Below, in pieces: positions 26,220 to 35,838 of a stretch of 64,000 bases of DNA. Both the position numbers and the translations under genes were made by a program. Numbering within the stretch: the first letter of the stretch is position 1; each line of letters starts with the position of its first letter. This DNA comes from Nitratireductor arenosus (GTDB taxonomy: Bacteria; Pseudomonadota; Alphaproteobacteria; Rhizobiales; Rhizobiaceae). The notes below the pieces were generated by a model that worked only from the letters and a program-made list of their open reading frames with translations, was not told the DNA's origin and did not search any database. Location: positions 372,001 to 436,000 of the forward strand of contig NZ_WPHG01000004.1 in the NCBI RefSeq assembly GCF_009742725.1, written 5' to 3'.

Positions 26220-27300
26220 GTTCGACTTCCGTCTCGCGCGGATAGCTGCCCCTGGTGCCGCGCCAGTGGGCGGCGGCGAAGCCGAGAACCACGAGAGCGG
26301 CAGCCTGGTGCCACAGGGCCCAGCCGATCGGCACCTGCATAATGAGCGTCATAATGCCGATCGCGGCCTGGGCCAGGACCAGAAGGAAAAGCAGCACGGT
26401 ACGGCGCGCATGGGTCGTGCCGGCTTCGGCCCGCAGCGTGGCGATCATGTGCCAGAGCGCGGCCAGGAACACGACGTAGGCGCCCAGGCGGTGCACGAAC
26501 TGCACCGTCTTGGGGTTTTCGAAAAAATTGGCGATCGCGGGCGACTGCACGAACAGGCCGCCGGGAACGAGGCGGCCGTCCATCAACGGCCAGGTATTGT
26601 AGGCAAGCCCCGCGTCGAGGCCGGCCACGAGCCCGCCCAGATAGATCTGCACCATGACCAGAACGACCAGCCAGCCAGCCCAGCGCCGCGTGGCGCGAGC
26701 GGACGGTTCCTGCGAATGCCGCGCCAGACCGCGCGCCACGACCATGGTGGCTGCGAAGATCAGACAGGCCAGCGTCAGATGGGTCGCCAGCCGGTACTGG
26801 CTGACGCTGGTGCGTTCGGCAAGGCCGGAGGCCACCATCCACCAGCCGATGGCGCCCTGCAGCCCGCCGAGCGCGAGAATGCCGAGCAGTTTCGGCTTGA
26901 TGCGGCGCTCGAGGCGACCGCTTGCCCAGAAATAGATCAAAGGCAGGGCGAAGACGAAACCGACGCCGCGGGCAAGCAGCCTGTGGGCCCATTCCCACCA
27001 GAAGATCACCTTGAACTCGGCCAGGCTCATGCCCTTGTTGAGCTGCTCGTATTGCGGGATCTGCCGGTATTTTTCGAACTCTTCGCGCCATTCGGCGGCA
27101 TTGAGCGGCGGGACGACACCGTGGATCGGCTTCCATTCGGTGATCGACAGGCCGGAGTCCGTCAGCCGTGTCGCCCCTCCGACCACGACCAGGGCAAACA
27201 GCACCACGAGCACGACATAGAGCCAGGCCCGCACCTGGGCCCGGTCGCGGTCGAGCTTGGCGAGCGCGCCGTGAAGCGGCGTCTGCGCAATGGCGGTCAT
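26209..27300 (-). CDS. ctaA: Heme A synthase (COX15/CtaA family)
   Basis: A 363-residue inner-membrane enzyme that oxidises heme O to heme A for cytochrome aa3 oxidase. Eight hydrophobic segments are visible. The conserved parts [31 protein letters not shown] and [11 protein letters not shown] carry the heme-ligand histidines, with a further His in [13 protein letters not shown] at 27300 was chosen over an upstream 66-codon extension with no family similarity; GGGAG lies about 12 bases before it. It is next to DUF2842, a common rhizobial neighbour, and its 3' end overlaps the convergent kinase gene. Confidence 0.95.
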   Translation of the reverse strand: MTAIAQTPLHGALAKLDRDRAQVRAWLYVVLVVLFALVVVGGATRLTDSGLSITEWKPIHGVVPPLNAAEWREEFEKYRQIPQYEQLNKGMSLAEFKVIFWWEWAHRLLARGVGFVFALPLIYFWASGRLERRIKPKLLGILALGGLQGAIGWWMVASGLAERTSVSQYRLATHLTLACLIFAATMVVARGLARHSQEPSARATRRWAGWLVVLVMVQIYLGGLVAGLDAGLAYNTWPLMDGRLVPGGLFVQSPAIANFFENPKTVQFVHRLGAYVVFLAALWHMIATLRAEAGTTHARRTVLLFLLVLAQAAIGIMTLIMQVPIGWALWHQAAALVVLGFAAAHWRGTRGSYPRETEVELRN

Positions 27301-27466
27301 GGGCACCGGCTCCCTGCTGTGTCGAAGACCGCGAACAGGTGAACCAATTGCCCGGCGCTGGCAAGCTTGGCCCACGCGGCAAGCCGTCGCGCCGGGCAAT
27401 TCACACTCCGGCGGGATTGCGCAGGCCGGCGCGAAAGCGCAAGAAGCGCGCGAGAAAAGGAATCCG

Positions 27467-27682
27467 ATGTCCGTGCGAGTGAAAAAACTGATCGGCACCG
27501 TGCTGCTGGTGGCATTGGTGGTGATCTATGCGCTTCTGGCCACCGCGATCGCCACCGCAAGGCTGGCAGAGTCCGGCGCGCTGGTCCATCTCGCCTATTT
27601 CCTGTTCACCGGCCTGTTGTGGATCCTGCCGGCTATGGCGATCATCAAATGGATGGTCGGGCCGCCGAAATCGCGGTCCTAG
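27467..27682 (+). CDS. DUF2842 domain-containing small membrane protein
   Basis: A 71-residue protein with two hydrophobic helices ([20 protein letters not shown] and [20 protein letters not shown]) and a short basic end, matching DUF2842. ATG at 27467 follows AAAAGGA. Function is unknown; its steady position divergent from heme A synthase suggests a role around cytochrome oxidase assembly, which is inference. Confidence 0.8.
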   Translation: MSVRVKKLIGTVLLVALVVIYALLATAIATARLAESGALVHLAYFLFTGLLWILPAMAIIKWMVGPPKSRS

Positions 27683-27688
27683 AACGGC

Positions 27689-28747
27689 TCACAGGGTCAC
27701 GACCCGGCGACCGCGATTGGCCAGCGGCGTGGTGATGCCCGACAACATCGTGCGCACATGCGACACGCGCTGATAGCGCCCGTTGATCGAGATGCGCGGC
27801 AGCGAGTGCAGGTGACGGGCATGCTCGGCCTGCACCATGCCATGGCGCGTGGTGACAGCCGAGCTGTAGCCGGCCTCTCGCGCCAGCGCGACCTCACGCT
27901 CGCCGACCGCCGAGACGTAGCCATAGGGATAGGCCATGTGCCGCGGTCGGGCTCCGAGCTCTATTTCGAGAATGCCCCCGGCATCGACGATCTCGCGGCG
28001 GGCCCTGTCTTCGGCAAGCCGCCGCAAATTGTAGTGGTGGACGGTGTGCGAGCCGATGGTGACCAGCGGATGGGCGGCAGCGGCGCGGATCTCGTCCCAA
28101 CCCATCAGCGTCTCCCGGTTCGGCCCGTCGGGGTCGACCCCCGCGGCAAGTGCCAGGTCGCGAATGACGGCGCGTTGGTCTTCCTCCGGCACGTCGCGTG
28201 TCAGATAGTCGTGAATGGCGTTGTTGGCGTTCAGCTTGCCGGCCGGCGTCGAACAGTCGAGTGCCACCTTTCCCCGTCCCGTCGCCAGATAGATCGTCTC
28301 GCGGCACGACACGATCCGCTCCAGCACATCCCACCACAACAACGCCTTGCCCTCGATCAGCGCCGGCGCCACATAGATCGTGATCGGCGCCTGGTGTTTC
28401 TCCAGCACCGGCAAGGCTTCCTGCACATTGTCGCGATAGGCGTCGTCAGCGGTAATTGTGACGAAAGGCTCGCCGCGGCTCCTGGAGGTCAGCCGATCGA
28501 CCGCCTCGTCCATCGTCACGAACCGGTAGCCGAGGCGGCCCACCTCGGCCAGAAGCGCGTCGAGAAATTGCGGCGAGACCGTCAGATGGCGGTTGGCGCC
28601 GATCGCCTCGCCCGGCGCCGCGGTGACCCGATGCAACATCAAGATCGCCCCGACACCGCGATAGAAACCGCCGGCAATCGGCCCCAGGAGGCTGAACCGC
28701 GCCACGTTCAGGGCCAGTTTGCGCAGCAATTCCCCCCTGTCGATCAT
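27689..28747 (-). CDS. Polysaccharide deacetylase family protein
   Basis: A 352-residue NodB/CE4-fold protein likely acting on an envelope or exported polysaccharide. The first motif reads ITADDAY instead of the usual TFDDG, keeping both aspartates; the metal histidines are present in GSHTVHH; the third motif is AYPYGY. ILMLHRV at the N-terminus is typical of this group. No signal peptide is evident. It is at the edge of an exopolysaccharide locus and divergent from the acyltransferase gene. Activity is probable but the altered first motif leaves doubt. Confidence 0.85.
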   Translation of the reverse strand: MIDRGELLRKLALNVARFSLLGPIAGGFYRGVGAILMLHRVTAAPGEAIGANRHLTVSPQFLDALLAEVGRLGYRFVTMDEAVDRLTSRSRGEPFVTITADDAYRDNVQEALPVLEKHQAPITIYVAPALIEGKALLWWDVLERIVSCRETIYLATGRGKVALDCSTPAGKLNANNAIHDYLTRDVPEEDQRAVIRDLALAAGVDPDGPNRETLMGWDEIRAAAAHPLVTIGSHTVHHYNLRRLAEDRARREIVDAGGILEIELGARPRHMAYPYGYVSAVGEREVALAREAGYSSAVTTRHGMVQAEHARHLHSLPRISINGRYQRVSHVRTMLSGITTPLANRGRRVVTL

Positions 28748-28839
28748 TCCTTCACCATTGCCGGTTAGCTTCGGCGCATCGGCCGAAAGGCCCGTTCGGC
28801 CCCGTTACCGATCGAGGTCTACACCCGAAGGTTAAAGGT

Positions 28840-30060
28840 ATGGTTGACGCGAGGAGCCCTGTGACGACACGACCGGTACGCTCGGCGCATAAGCGGGTCG
28901 AGCACACATATCGTCCTGCGGACACAGATACGGAAGCGCTGACGGCGACCTGCCTACCAGGCGACGAGGCGCTGTCGGCTTATGCGGCCTTCTGCCGCGA
29001 TTCCATCTTCGCGCCGGCGCAGAGCCCACACTGGATCGAATGTTGGGCACGGCACTGCAATCGCGACATCGTCGTTGCCATGCTGTCGCGTCAAAATCAG
29101 CCGGTATTCGCAGTGGCATTGGAAATCGTGACGCGCGGGTCCGTCACAAGCGCGTGTTTCGTGGGCGGTACTCATGCCAACGGCAATTTCGCGCCTGTTC
29201 TGCCCGCCGCGGCCGCCGAGATCGGCGCGGCCGACCTACAAGGCCTCATCCTGTCGATACGCGCCGCGCGCCCCGATATCGACCTCATCGCCGCGGAGCG
29301 GCTGGTCGAACGGTTTTCCGGCAGTCAAAATCCGCTGTGCCTACTGGCGGGTGCGCAAAGCCCCAACCCCGCGCTGGCTGTCGATCTTACCGGCGGGTTC
29401 GAGGCGGTGTTGGGGCGCGCCAGCGGCAAGCGCAAACGCAAGAAACACCGCTCGCAGACCCGCAAATTCGAGGCGGCCGGCGGATTTTGCCGCATCCGCG
29501 CCCGAAATCGCGCCGAGACTGATCGTCTGCTCGACGCCTTCTTCGCGATGAAAGCGGACCGCTTCGCCGCGATGGGCATCAAGAACGTTTTCGACGGGGC
29601 GCCGGTCCAGGATTTTTTCCGCGAGCTGTTCGGTTCCGAGGCGCACAAGGCCGCGCCGGCCTTTCTGCTGCACGGGCTGGAAGTCGGCGGTGGGCTGCGC
29701 GCGGTGACGGGATCGAGCATGACCGCCAACAGCATCATCTGCGAATTCGGGGCGATCGCCGGAGACGAGCTCGCCTTCGCCAGTCCGGGCGAGTTTCTGT
29801 TTTTCGACAATATCCGCGAGGCCTGCGAACAAACACTGGCGGTCTACGATTTCAGCGTCGGCGACGAAGCCTACAAACGGCTTTGGTGCGATATCGAAAC
29901 CCGCCATGTCGACGTTATCGTCCCTTTGACGCTCAAAGGTCGTGCAAGCGGCTTGTCGCTCCGCACCGCGGCTGCGGTAAAACGGCGGGTGAAGGCCAAT
30001 CGCATCCTTTGGAAGACGGTCAAGCTCGCGCGGCGCGCGACACGCGGCGGCGGGACCTGA
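28840..30060 (+). CDS. GNAT/CelD-like acyltransferase of the polysaccharide locus
   Basis: A 406-residue protein of the GNAT_acetyltransf_6 (CelD/BcsL) type found in cellulose and exopolysaccharide clusters. The core starts near SPHWIECWARH, and the acyl-CoA-binding half includes RKRKKHRSQTRKFEAAGG and FFAMKADRFAAMGI, with the late AVYDFSVGDEAYKRLWC segment characteristic of this family. It is cytoplasmic, without a signal peptide. ATG at 28840 has AAAGG immediately upstream. It may add acyl groups to sugar precursors; donor and acceptor are unknown. Confidence 0.82.
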   Translation: MVDARSPVTTRPVRSAHKRVEHTYRPADTDTEALTATCLPGDEALSAYAAFCRDSIFAPAQSPHWIECWARHCNRDIVVAMLSRQNQPVFAVALEIVTRGSVTSACFVGGTHANGNFAPVLPAAAAEIGAADLQGLILSIRAARPDIDLIAAERLVERFSGSQNPLCLLAGAQSPNPALAVDLTGGFEAVLGRASGKRKRKKHRSQTRKFEAAGGFCRIRARNRAETDRLLDAFFAMKADRFAAMGIKNVFDGAPVQDFFRELFGSEAHKAAPAFLLHGLEVGGGLRAVTGSSMTANSIICEFGAIAGDELAFASPGEFLFFDNIREACEQTLAVYDFSVGDEAYKRLWCDIETRHVDVIVPLTLKGRASGLSLRTAAAVKRRVKANRILWKTVKLARRATRGGGT

Positions 30061-30082
30061 TGGCGTCCAGGCGCGGCCCGGG

Positions 30083-32287
30083 TCAGGCTGCGGACTGACG
30101 TCCCGGCTCCGGCGCATAGGGCGGAACATAACCCACCGGCGTGACGAGAACGGCGTCGGAAAAACCGCTCGACCGCAGATCGGTGGTGGCCGTCGAGATG
30201 GCCTCGTCATCTTCCTCGATCACACTGACGAAGACTTCGCTCGCGCCGTTCATCAGCCGGGCAATGCTTGCCGCGTCCGCCGGTCCGCATTCCACGATCA
30301 CGATGTCGTAGGCGGTTGTCAGCGATTCCATGATGATCGGCAGGCGATCCGCCGCGCGCATGGCAAGGGCGGGATCGGCCGTACCGCTCGGGATTACATG
30401 GCATTCGGAATAATGATCGGGATGGATGACGTCGGTGAACTGCGCCTTTGAGCACAACAAATCGGTTATGCCCGGCAGACGGGTGGCTTCCAGCATCGGA
30501 AAAGACGCCGCGCCGGTTTCGGTCAGGTCGAGCAGCAAGACGCGCAATCCGGCATCGGCCACCTCGCGCGAAACCATCACGGCCGACGCCGCCCCCTCAT
30601 CGCCTTCCGGTGAGATGAACAGGGCACGGGACGCGCCGCCGGCGATCAGCTTTTCAGCCGCCGCCTCGATCGTGATCTGGCCACGGGTGAATACCGGCGC
30701 CGGTGGCGCGTCGACCGTCTCGTCGACCCCGGTCCCGTCTTCGACAGGGGCTTCGGCCGCATCGACCTTATCGGCACGCGCGAGCGCCTCCGCCTCAAGG
30801 GCGGCCTCCCGCCGGCTCGCTTCGGCCGCGGCTTCGTCGGCCCGGTCGCGCGGCATGACGACATTGGACGGCACGCCGTCATAGCGTTGCGCGGGACGCA
30901 GCGCGCGACCGCTGAACAGTTCCGAAAGCAGCGTCGCCACGGCCATCAGGACGAGCGCGGCCGCAAAGGTCGCGCCGGAGATCGGCAGAATTTTGGGGAA
31001 ATAGGGTTCGCCGGGCACGGTCGCGCGCGAGAAGATGCGGGCGTCGGCCGGCAGATAATTGCGGTCCTTGCGCGAGATCGCCTCGCGATAACGCGACAGG
31101 TACGATTCGAGCAGATCGCGCTGTGCTGCCGCCTCGCGCTCCAGGGCGCGCAGTTCGACCTCCTGTTCGCCCACACGGGCGGATTCGGCCTTGAGCTTGT
31201 TGAGCTCGGCGACCAGTTCGCGCTCGCGCAACCGCGCGGCCTCGGCCTCGGTTTCCAGACTGGACTGAATTTTTTGCGCCTCCGCGCGGAGCTGCCGGTC
31301 AAGGTCGGCCAATTGCGAGCGCAGCGCGCGAATGCGCGGATGATTGTCGAGCAGGCTCGCCGACAGGTCGGCGATATCAGCCTTGAGCTGGACCTGGTTC
31401 TCGCGCAGGCGCTGGATCAGTGGCGAGGCCAGGACATCGGGAAGAGCGTCGATCGAGGCGCCTTGCGAAAGCGCCTCACGCATGGAACGCGCCGTCGCCT
31501 CGGTGGAGGCGCGGTTGGCGCGCACGCGGGACAATTCGCTCGACAGTTCGGAAAGCTGCTGGGTGGCGAGCATGGAATTGTTTCCGCCGACAAGCAGGTC
31601 CGACTGGGAACGGAAATTGGCGACCTTGCCTTCCGCCTCCTTCACCTTGGCGCGCAGATCGGCGATCTCAGGCTCGAGCCATTCGGTCGCGTCGGCATTG
31701 GATTGCTGCTTGGCCTCACGCTGCAACTGGATATAGGCGTCGGCGATCGCGTTGGGCACGGCGGCGGCCAGTTCGCGGTCCTCCGAGGAGAATTCGACGA
31801 CGATGACGCGCGAGCTTTCCACCCGGTAGACATTGAGCTTTTCGCGGAAGACCTTGAGCACGCGCTCCTCGGGCGGCAGCGCGACCGGATCGCCGCGCAG
31901 CCCCGTCAGGATCATCAGATTGTCGATGAGCGACACCTGCCCGTCGGCTTCGAATTCGGGCAGCGTGGCCAGATCGAGCTTGCGGGCAACCTGCTTGAGA
32001 ATATCGGTCGAGGAAATCACCTCCACCTGGCTGGTCACGCCCTGCTCGTCGAGAATGGGGTCGGCGTCGCGCTGGGTTTCGGGGCGGGTAAACACGGATT
32101 CCCGCGTCTCGATCAGGATGCGGGTTTCTGCCTTGTAGTGGCGGGTGGCCATCGACGCCAGCATGAACGCGACAGCCGTCACACCGAGCGCGACCACGAG
32201 AATGCGCAGCCAGTTGCGGCCGAGCCCCGCAAACAAAGCGGCAATGTCGATGTCTAGATCCTGGTCGGGATTGCGCACGCCGGCCAT
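30083..32287 (-). CDS. Wzc/ExoP-type polysaccharide co-polymerase with degenerate kinase domain
   Basis: A 734-residue inner-membrane protein for chain-length control and export of exopolysaccharide. It has an N-terminal Wzz domain with TM1 near residues 22-42, a long periplasmic coiled-coil region (about 200-400), TM2 near 445-465 after PGEPYFPKILPIS, and a C-terminal BY-kinase-like domain. The P-loop position reads SPEGDEGAASAV (559-570), so the GK[ST] lysine is replaced by alanine, Walker A' is only LLLDL, and there is no terminal tyrosine cluster. The kinase is therefore predicted inactive. ATG at 32287 has GGAG 9 bases upstream. It is divergent from the Wza-like gene. Confidence 0.88.
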   Translation of the reverse strand: MAGVRNPDQDLDIDIAALFAGLGRNWLRILVVALGVTAVAFMLASMATRHYKAETRILIETRESVFTRPETQRDADPILDEQGVTSQVEVISSTDILKQVARKLDLATLPEFEADGQVSLIDNLMILTGLRGDPVALPPEERVLKVFREKLNVYRVESSRVIVVEFSSEDRELAAAVPNAIADAYIQLQREAKQQSNADATEWLEPEIADLRAKVKEAEGKVANFRSQSDLLVGGNNSMLATQQLSELSSELSRVRANRASTEATARSMREALSQGASIDALPDVLASPLIQRLRENQVQLKADIADLSASLLDNHPRIRALRSQLADLDRQLRAEAQKIQSSLETEAEAARLRERELVAELNKLKAESARVGEQEVELRALEREAAAQRDLLESYLSRYREAISRKDRNYLPADARIFSRATVPGEPYFPKILPISGATFAAALVLMAVATLLSELFSGRALRPAQRYDGVPSNVVMPRDRADEAAAEASRREAALEAEALARADKVDAAEAPVEDGTGVDETVDAPPAPVFTRGQITIEAAAEKLIAGGASRALFISPEGDEGAASAVMVSREVADAGLRVLLLDLTETGAASFPMLEATRLPGITDLLCSKAQFTDVIHPDHYSECHVIPSGTADPALAMRAADRLPIIMESLTTAYDIVIVECGPADAASIARLMNGASEVFVSVIEEDDEAISTATTDLRSSGFSDAVLVTPVGYVPPYAPEPGRQSAA

Positions 32288-32491
32288 CGGCAACACTCCG
32301 AAATTTCTCCGGGCAAAAGTAAACACCTATGGTAACCGGCAGGTTAAGAAACGGATGTCGGCCAAAAGAACTGCCGGCGGCGGCTTTGCGTCGGCCCTTT
32401 ACCGGGCATTAACCCTAACAGGAGGATAACGAGCGAGGTTTTCGGCCTCCCCTGGCGGCCACCCGTGTCAATCAAAGGTGCGTTGCGGATC

Positions 32492-33055
32492 ATGAAACGC
32501 CGGCTCGTCATTTCGGTTGCCCTTCTCGCGCTCGCGACAGCCGCGGGTTGCTCCGGCTATCGCCCCGCCCCGCCGGCATTCCATGCCGCGCTCACCAAAC
32601 CTTACGTGCTCGATTCGGGCGATCGCGTACGCATCACCGTTTTCGAGCAGGCAAGCCTGAGCAATGTCTACAGCGTCGATCAGGCTGGCTACATCGCCTT
32701 CCCGCTCGTCGGCGCAATCGCCGCGCGCGGGCAACCGGCCAGCGCGATCGAGAGGCAGATCGCCGGCAAGCTGCGCGACGGCTACCTGCGCGACCCCGAC
32801 GTCTCGGTGGAGATCGACCGTTATCGCCCGGTGTTCGTGATGGGCGAGGTCGGGGCGGCCGGCCAATATTCCTACGTGCCGGGGATGACGGCGCAAAAGG
32901 CGGTCGCCGCGGCCGGCGGCTTCACCGCCCGGGCCAACCAGGGCGGCGTCGACATCACACGCGACATCAATGGCAAGGTGATGACCGGACGCGTTCTGAC
33001 CTCCGATCCGGTTCTGCCGGGGGACACGATCTATGTCCGCGAACGTCTTTTCTAG
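32492..33055 (+). CDS. Wza/ExoF-type polysaccharide export lipoprotein
   Basis: A 187-residue outer-membrane export protein. A lipoprotein signal MKRRLVISVALLALATAAGC gives Cys20 as acylation site. The Poly_export domain starts at YVLDSGDRVRITVFEQ, followed by a SLBB repeat (RPVFVMGEVGAAGQYSYVPGMTAQKAV). It is shorter than E. coli Wza and lacks the second SLBB domain and C-terminal helix, as in many rhizobial homologues. An upstream GTG at 32465 is possible but the ATG at 32492 gives the better signal peptide. It heads the run into the glycosyltransferase genes. Confidence 0.9.
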   Translation: MKRRLVISVALLALATAAGCSGYRPAPPAFHAALTKPYVLDSGDRVRITVFEQASLSNVYSVDQAGYIAFPLVGAIAARGQPASAIERQIAGKLRDGYLRDPDVSVEIDRYRPVFVMGEVGAAGQYSYVPGMTAQKAVAAAGGFTARANQGGVDITRDINGKVMTGRVLTSDPVLPGDTIYVRERLF

Positions 33056-33076
33056 CGCGCAACGGCCCCGTATTCC

Positions 33077-34213
33077 GTGACACAAAGCCTGCGCATCGTT
33101 CATTGCTTCCGCTCCCCCGTCGGCGGAATCTTCCGTCATGTGCGCGATTTGAGTCACGCACAGACGGCGGCGGGACACCAGGTCGGGATCGTCTGTGATT
33201 CTTCGACCGGCGGTGATTTCGAAAGCCGCCTGCTGGCCGAACTCGAACCCGACCTCGCGCTCGGCGTGGCACGCACGCCGATGCAGCGCCATATCGGGCC
33301 GGGCGACATCGTGTCCGCGTTTCGGACCTTCAAACTGATCAAGGAATTGCGGCCGGACATCCTGCACGGGCATGGCGCCAAGGGTGGCGTCTACGCACGC
33401 GTGTTCGGCTCATTGTTGCGGGTTTCTGGGTCTCGCGTAGCCCGCCTCTATTCGCCGCACGGCGGCAGTCTTCATTACGACGAAACGGCGCTGACAGGCC
33501 GGTTGTTCTTTCTCATCGAAAGGCTGATGGACCGGTTTTCCGATCATATCCTGTTCGTATCGCAACAGGAGCGCGCTATGTTCCGGCGCAAGATCGGCGA
33601 GCCGAAATCGCCGCACCACGTCGTCCATAACGGCATCCGCGCGGAAGAGTTCGAGCCAGTGGCGGCCGACGACAATGCCGCCGATTTTCTCTATATCGGT
33701 ATGATGCGCGACCTGAAGGGTCCCGACATCTTCATCGATGCGCTGGCCCGAGCACGGACGATGCTGCAGCGCCCGGTAAGCGCCGTCATGGTCGGCGACG
33801 GGGAAGATCGGGAACGCTACGTCGCCCAGGCCGGTGAACGCGGCCTGGGCGACCAGGTCCGGTTCGAAATGCCGATGCCGGCGCGCCAGGCTTTCGCGCT
33901 CGCGCGCATCGTCGTCGTGCCGTCGCGGGCCGAGGCCATGCCCTATATCGTGATCGAGGCGCTCGGCGCCGGCAAACCGATGATCGCCAGCGCGGTCGGC
34001 GGCATTCCCGAGATCTTCACCACCGCGCCAAACGCACTCGTCGAACCAGATCCGGACGCGATCGCGGCCAAGATGGCCGACGCGCTGACCGACGAAGACG
34101 CCTATGCGGCCACGATGCCCGATCGCGCCTTTCTGACGGAAAACTTCAGCGCCGCCGCCATGGCCGGGCGCATCGAGGCGATCTACCAGGACACCGTCGC
34201 GCGCATTCGCTAA
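33077..34213 (+). CDS. Glycosyltransferase family 4 protein
   Basis: A 378-residue GT-B enzyme of cytoplasmic side, likely transferring a sugar to the lipid-linked repeat unit. N-terminal RIVHCFRSPVGGIFRHVRDLS holds the acceptor-side glycine turn; the C-terminal domain shows FLYIGMMRDLKGPDIFIDAL and the nucleotide-sugar EX7E-type motif in RAEAMPYIVIEALGAGKP. The start is GTG at 33077 with no strong ribosome site, 21 bases after the export lipoprotein stop, so coupling is likely. Sugar specificity is unknown. Confidence 0.9.
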   Translation: MTQSLRIVHCFRSPVGGIFRHVRDLSHAQTAAGHQVGIVCDSSTGGDFESRLLAELEPDLALGVARTPMQRHIGPGDIVSAFRTFKLIKELRPDILHGHGAKGGVYARVFGSLLRVSGSRVARLYSPHGGSLHYDETALTGRLFFLIERLMDRFSDHILFVSQQERAMFRRKIGEPKSPHHVVHNGIRAEEFEPVAADDNAADFLYIGMMRDLKGPDIFIDALARARTMLQRPVSAVMVGDGEDRERYVAQAGERGLGDQVRFEMPMPARQAFALARIVVVPSRAEAMPYIVIEALGAGKPMIASAVGGIPEIFTTAPNALVEPDPDAIAAKMADALTDEDAYAATMPDRAFLTENFSAAAMAGRIEAIYQDTVARIR

Positions 34214-34299
34214 CCCCGAATTAACGTCAATGCAGCCGGCTGCATCAAGGGATTCTTAGCAGCTTCCTGCTAGTTCCTACGGACGCGGAAGGCGTTGTG

Positions 34300-35838
34300 A
34301 TGAACAAGATCGATCCGGAACTGCGATACACGCTCGAGGCGGTCAGGCAATTCGAGGATGAAGGCGCGGCCAATCCGACGACCGGTTCGCTAGGTCCGAT
34401 GGCGCGTAATATCGCCAGCCAGTACCGGCGCGATACGTTGTCGCCGGTGATGGTCATGGGCATGCTGCGGCTGTCCGAATTCGCCGTGTTCGCGCTCGCC
34501 GGCGCGTTGATGTATTTTTATTACGTCGGGCCGCAGACCCATCTTTACTGGGAATACGCGGTGGCGATCCCGGCTGGTTCGCTGGGCGCGGTGGTGCTTT
34601 TGGAATTCGCGCACGCCTACCATATCGGCGCCCTGCGCGCATCGTTGCGATTTGCCGGACGCATCGCGCTTGTCTGGTCGGCGACCTTCGCGCTGATGGC
34701 GCTCGCGGGCTTTTTCCTGAAAAACTCCGCCGAGTTCTCGCGCCTGTGGTTCGCCGGCTGGTATCTCAGCGGCCTGCTCGGCATCCTGGCGCTGCGTTTC
34801 GTCATGTCGCGGCTGATCCGCCGCTGGGCGCGCAACGGCACGATGGAACGCCGTGCCGTCATCGTCGGCGGTGGCGGCGCCGCCGAAAGCCTGATCCGCT
34901 CGCTCGAGCGCCAACCTTATAACGATATCCGCATCTGCGGCATCTTCGACGATCGCGACGACAAGCGCTCGCCGCCGATCGTGGCCGGCTATCCCAAGCT
35001 CGGCACGGTTTCGGAACTGCTCGAATTCGCCCGCATCGCCAGGATCGACATGCTGATCGTATCCTTGCCGATTTCAGCCGAGGCGCGGGTTCTGTCGATG
35101 CTCAAACGGCTTTGGGTGCTGCCCGTCGACATCCGCCTATCCGCGCATTCGAGCGCGCTGCGCTTCCGTCCGCGGTCCTATTCCTTCATCGGATCGGTGC
35201 CGCTGCTCGACATCTTCGACAAGCCGATCAACGATTGGGATTCGGTCGCCAAGCGGATTTTCGACATCGTCTTCTCGTTGCTCGGCATCGTTTTGTTCGC
35301 GCCGGTAATGATCGCGACCGCGATTGCGATCAAACTGGACAGCAAGGGACCGGTGCTGTTCCGGCAAAAGCGTCACGGCTTCAACAACGAGGTCATCGAG
35401 GTGCTGAAATTCCGCTCGATGTATTCCGAGCAATGCGACCCGACGGCAAAGATGGCAGTGACCAAGGACGATCCGCGCGTCACCCGCGTCGGCCGCGTCA
35501 TCCGCAAGACCTCGATCGACGAACTGCCGCAGTTCTTCAACGCCCTGGTCGGCAGCCTGTCGCTGGTCGGGCCGCGTCCGCACGCGGTAGCGGCGCAGTC
35601 GCACAACCTGCTCTACAACGAAGTCGTCGACGGTTATTTCGCCCGTCACCGTGTCAAGCCGGGCGTGACCGGCTGGGCCCAGATCAATGGCTGGCGCGGC
35701 GAGGTGGACACGGACGAAAAGATCAAGATGCGGACCGAATACGACCTCCACTATATCGAAAACTGGTCGTTGTGGTTCGACCTCAAGATCCTGTTCCTGA
35801 CGCCGGTCCGGCTTTTGAAGACGGACTCGGCCTATTGA
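34300..35838 (+). CDS. Undecaprenyl-phosphate hexose-1-phosphate transferase (WcaJ/ExoY family)
   Basis: A 512-residue polyprenol phosphate sugar phosphotransferase that starts repeat-unit synthesis on undecaprenyl phosphate. It has four or five N-terminal membrane helices, a CoA-binding-like Rossmann segment (RRAVIVGGGGAAESLIRSLE near 184), then the Bac_transf catalytic domain from about 325 with KRIFDIVFSLLG, KFRSM, IDELPQFFNAL, SLVGPRPHAV and PGVTGWAQINGWRG. ATG at 34300 has GGAAGG 8 bases upstream. The stop overlaps the next start. The full-length WcaJ layout suggests glucose or galactose as first sugar. Confidence 0.93.
   Translation: MNKIDPELRYTLEAVRQFEDEGAANPTTGSLGPMARNIASQYRRDTLSPVMVMGMLRLSEFAVFALAGALMYFYYVGPQTHLYWEYAVAIPAGSLGAVVLLEFAHAYHIGALRASLRFAGRIALVWSATFALMALAGFFLKNSAEFSRLWFAGWYLSGLLGILALRFVMSRLIRRWARNGTMERRAVIVGGGGAAESLIRSLERQPYNDIRICGIFDDRDDKRSPPIVAGYPKLGTVSELLEFARIARIDMLIVSLPISAEARVLSMLKRLWVLPVDIRLSAHSSALRFRPRSYSFIGSVPLLDIFDKPINDWDSVAKRIFDIVFSLLGIVLFAPVMIATAIAIKLDSKGPVLFRQKRHGFNNEVIEVLKFRSMYSEQCDPTAKMAVTKDDPRVTRVGRVIRKTSIDELPQFFNALVGSLSLVGPRPHAVAAQSHNLLYNEVVDGYFARHRVKPGVTGWAQINGWRGEVDTDEKIKMRTEYDLHYIENWSLWFDLKILFLTPVRLLKTDSAY

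Noticed and set aside
35112-35834. Upstream extension of the O-antigen ligase gene
   Set aside because: It overlaps the phosphotransferase gene in another frame and is Arg/Ala-rich noise; TTG at 35835 overlapping the stop fits better.
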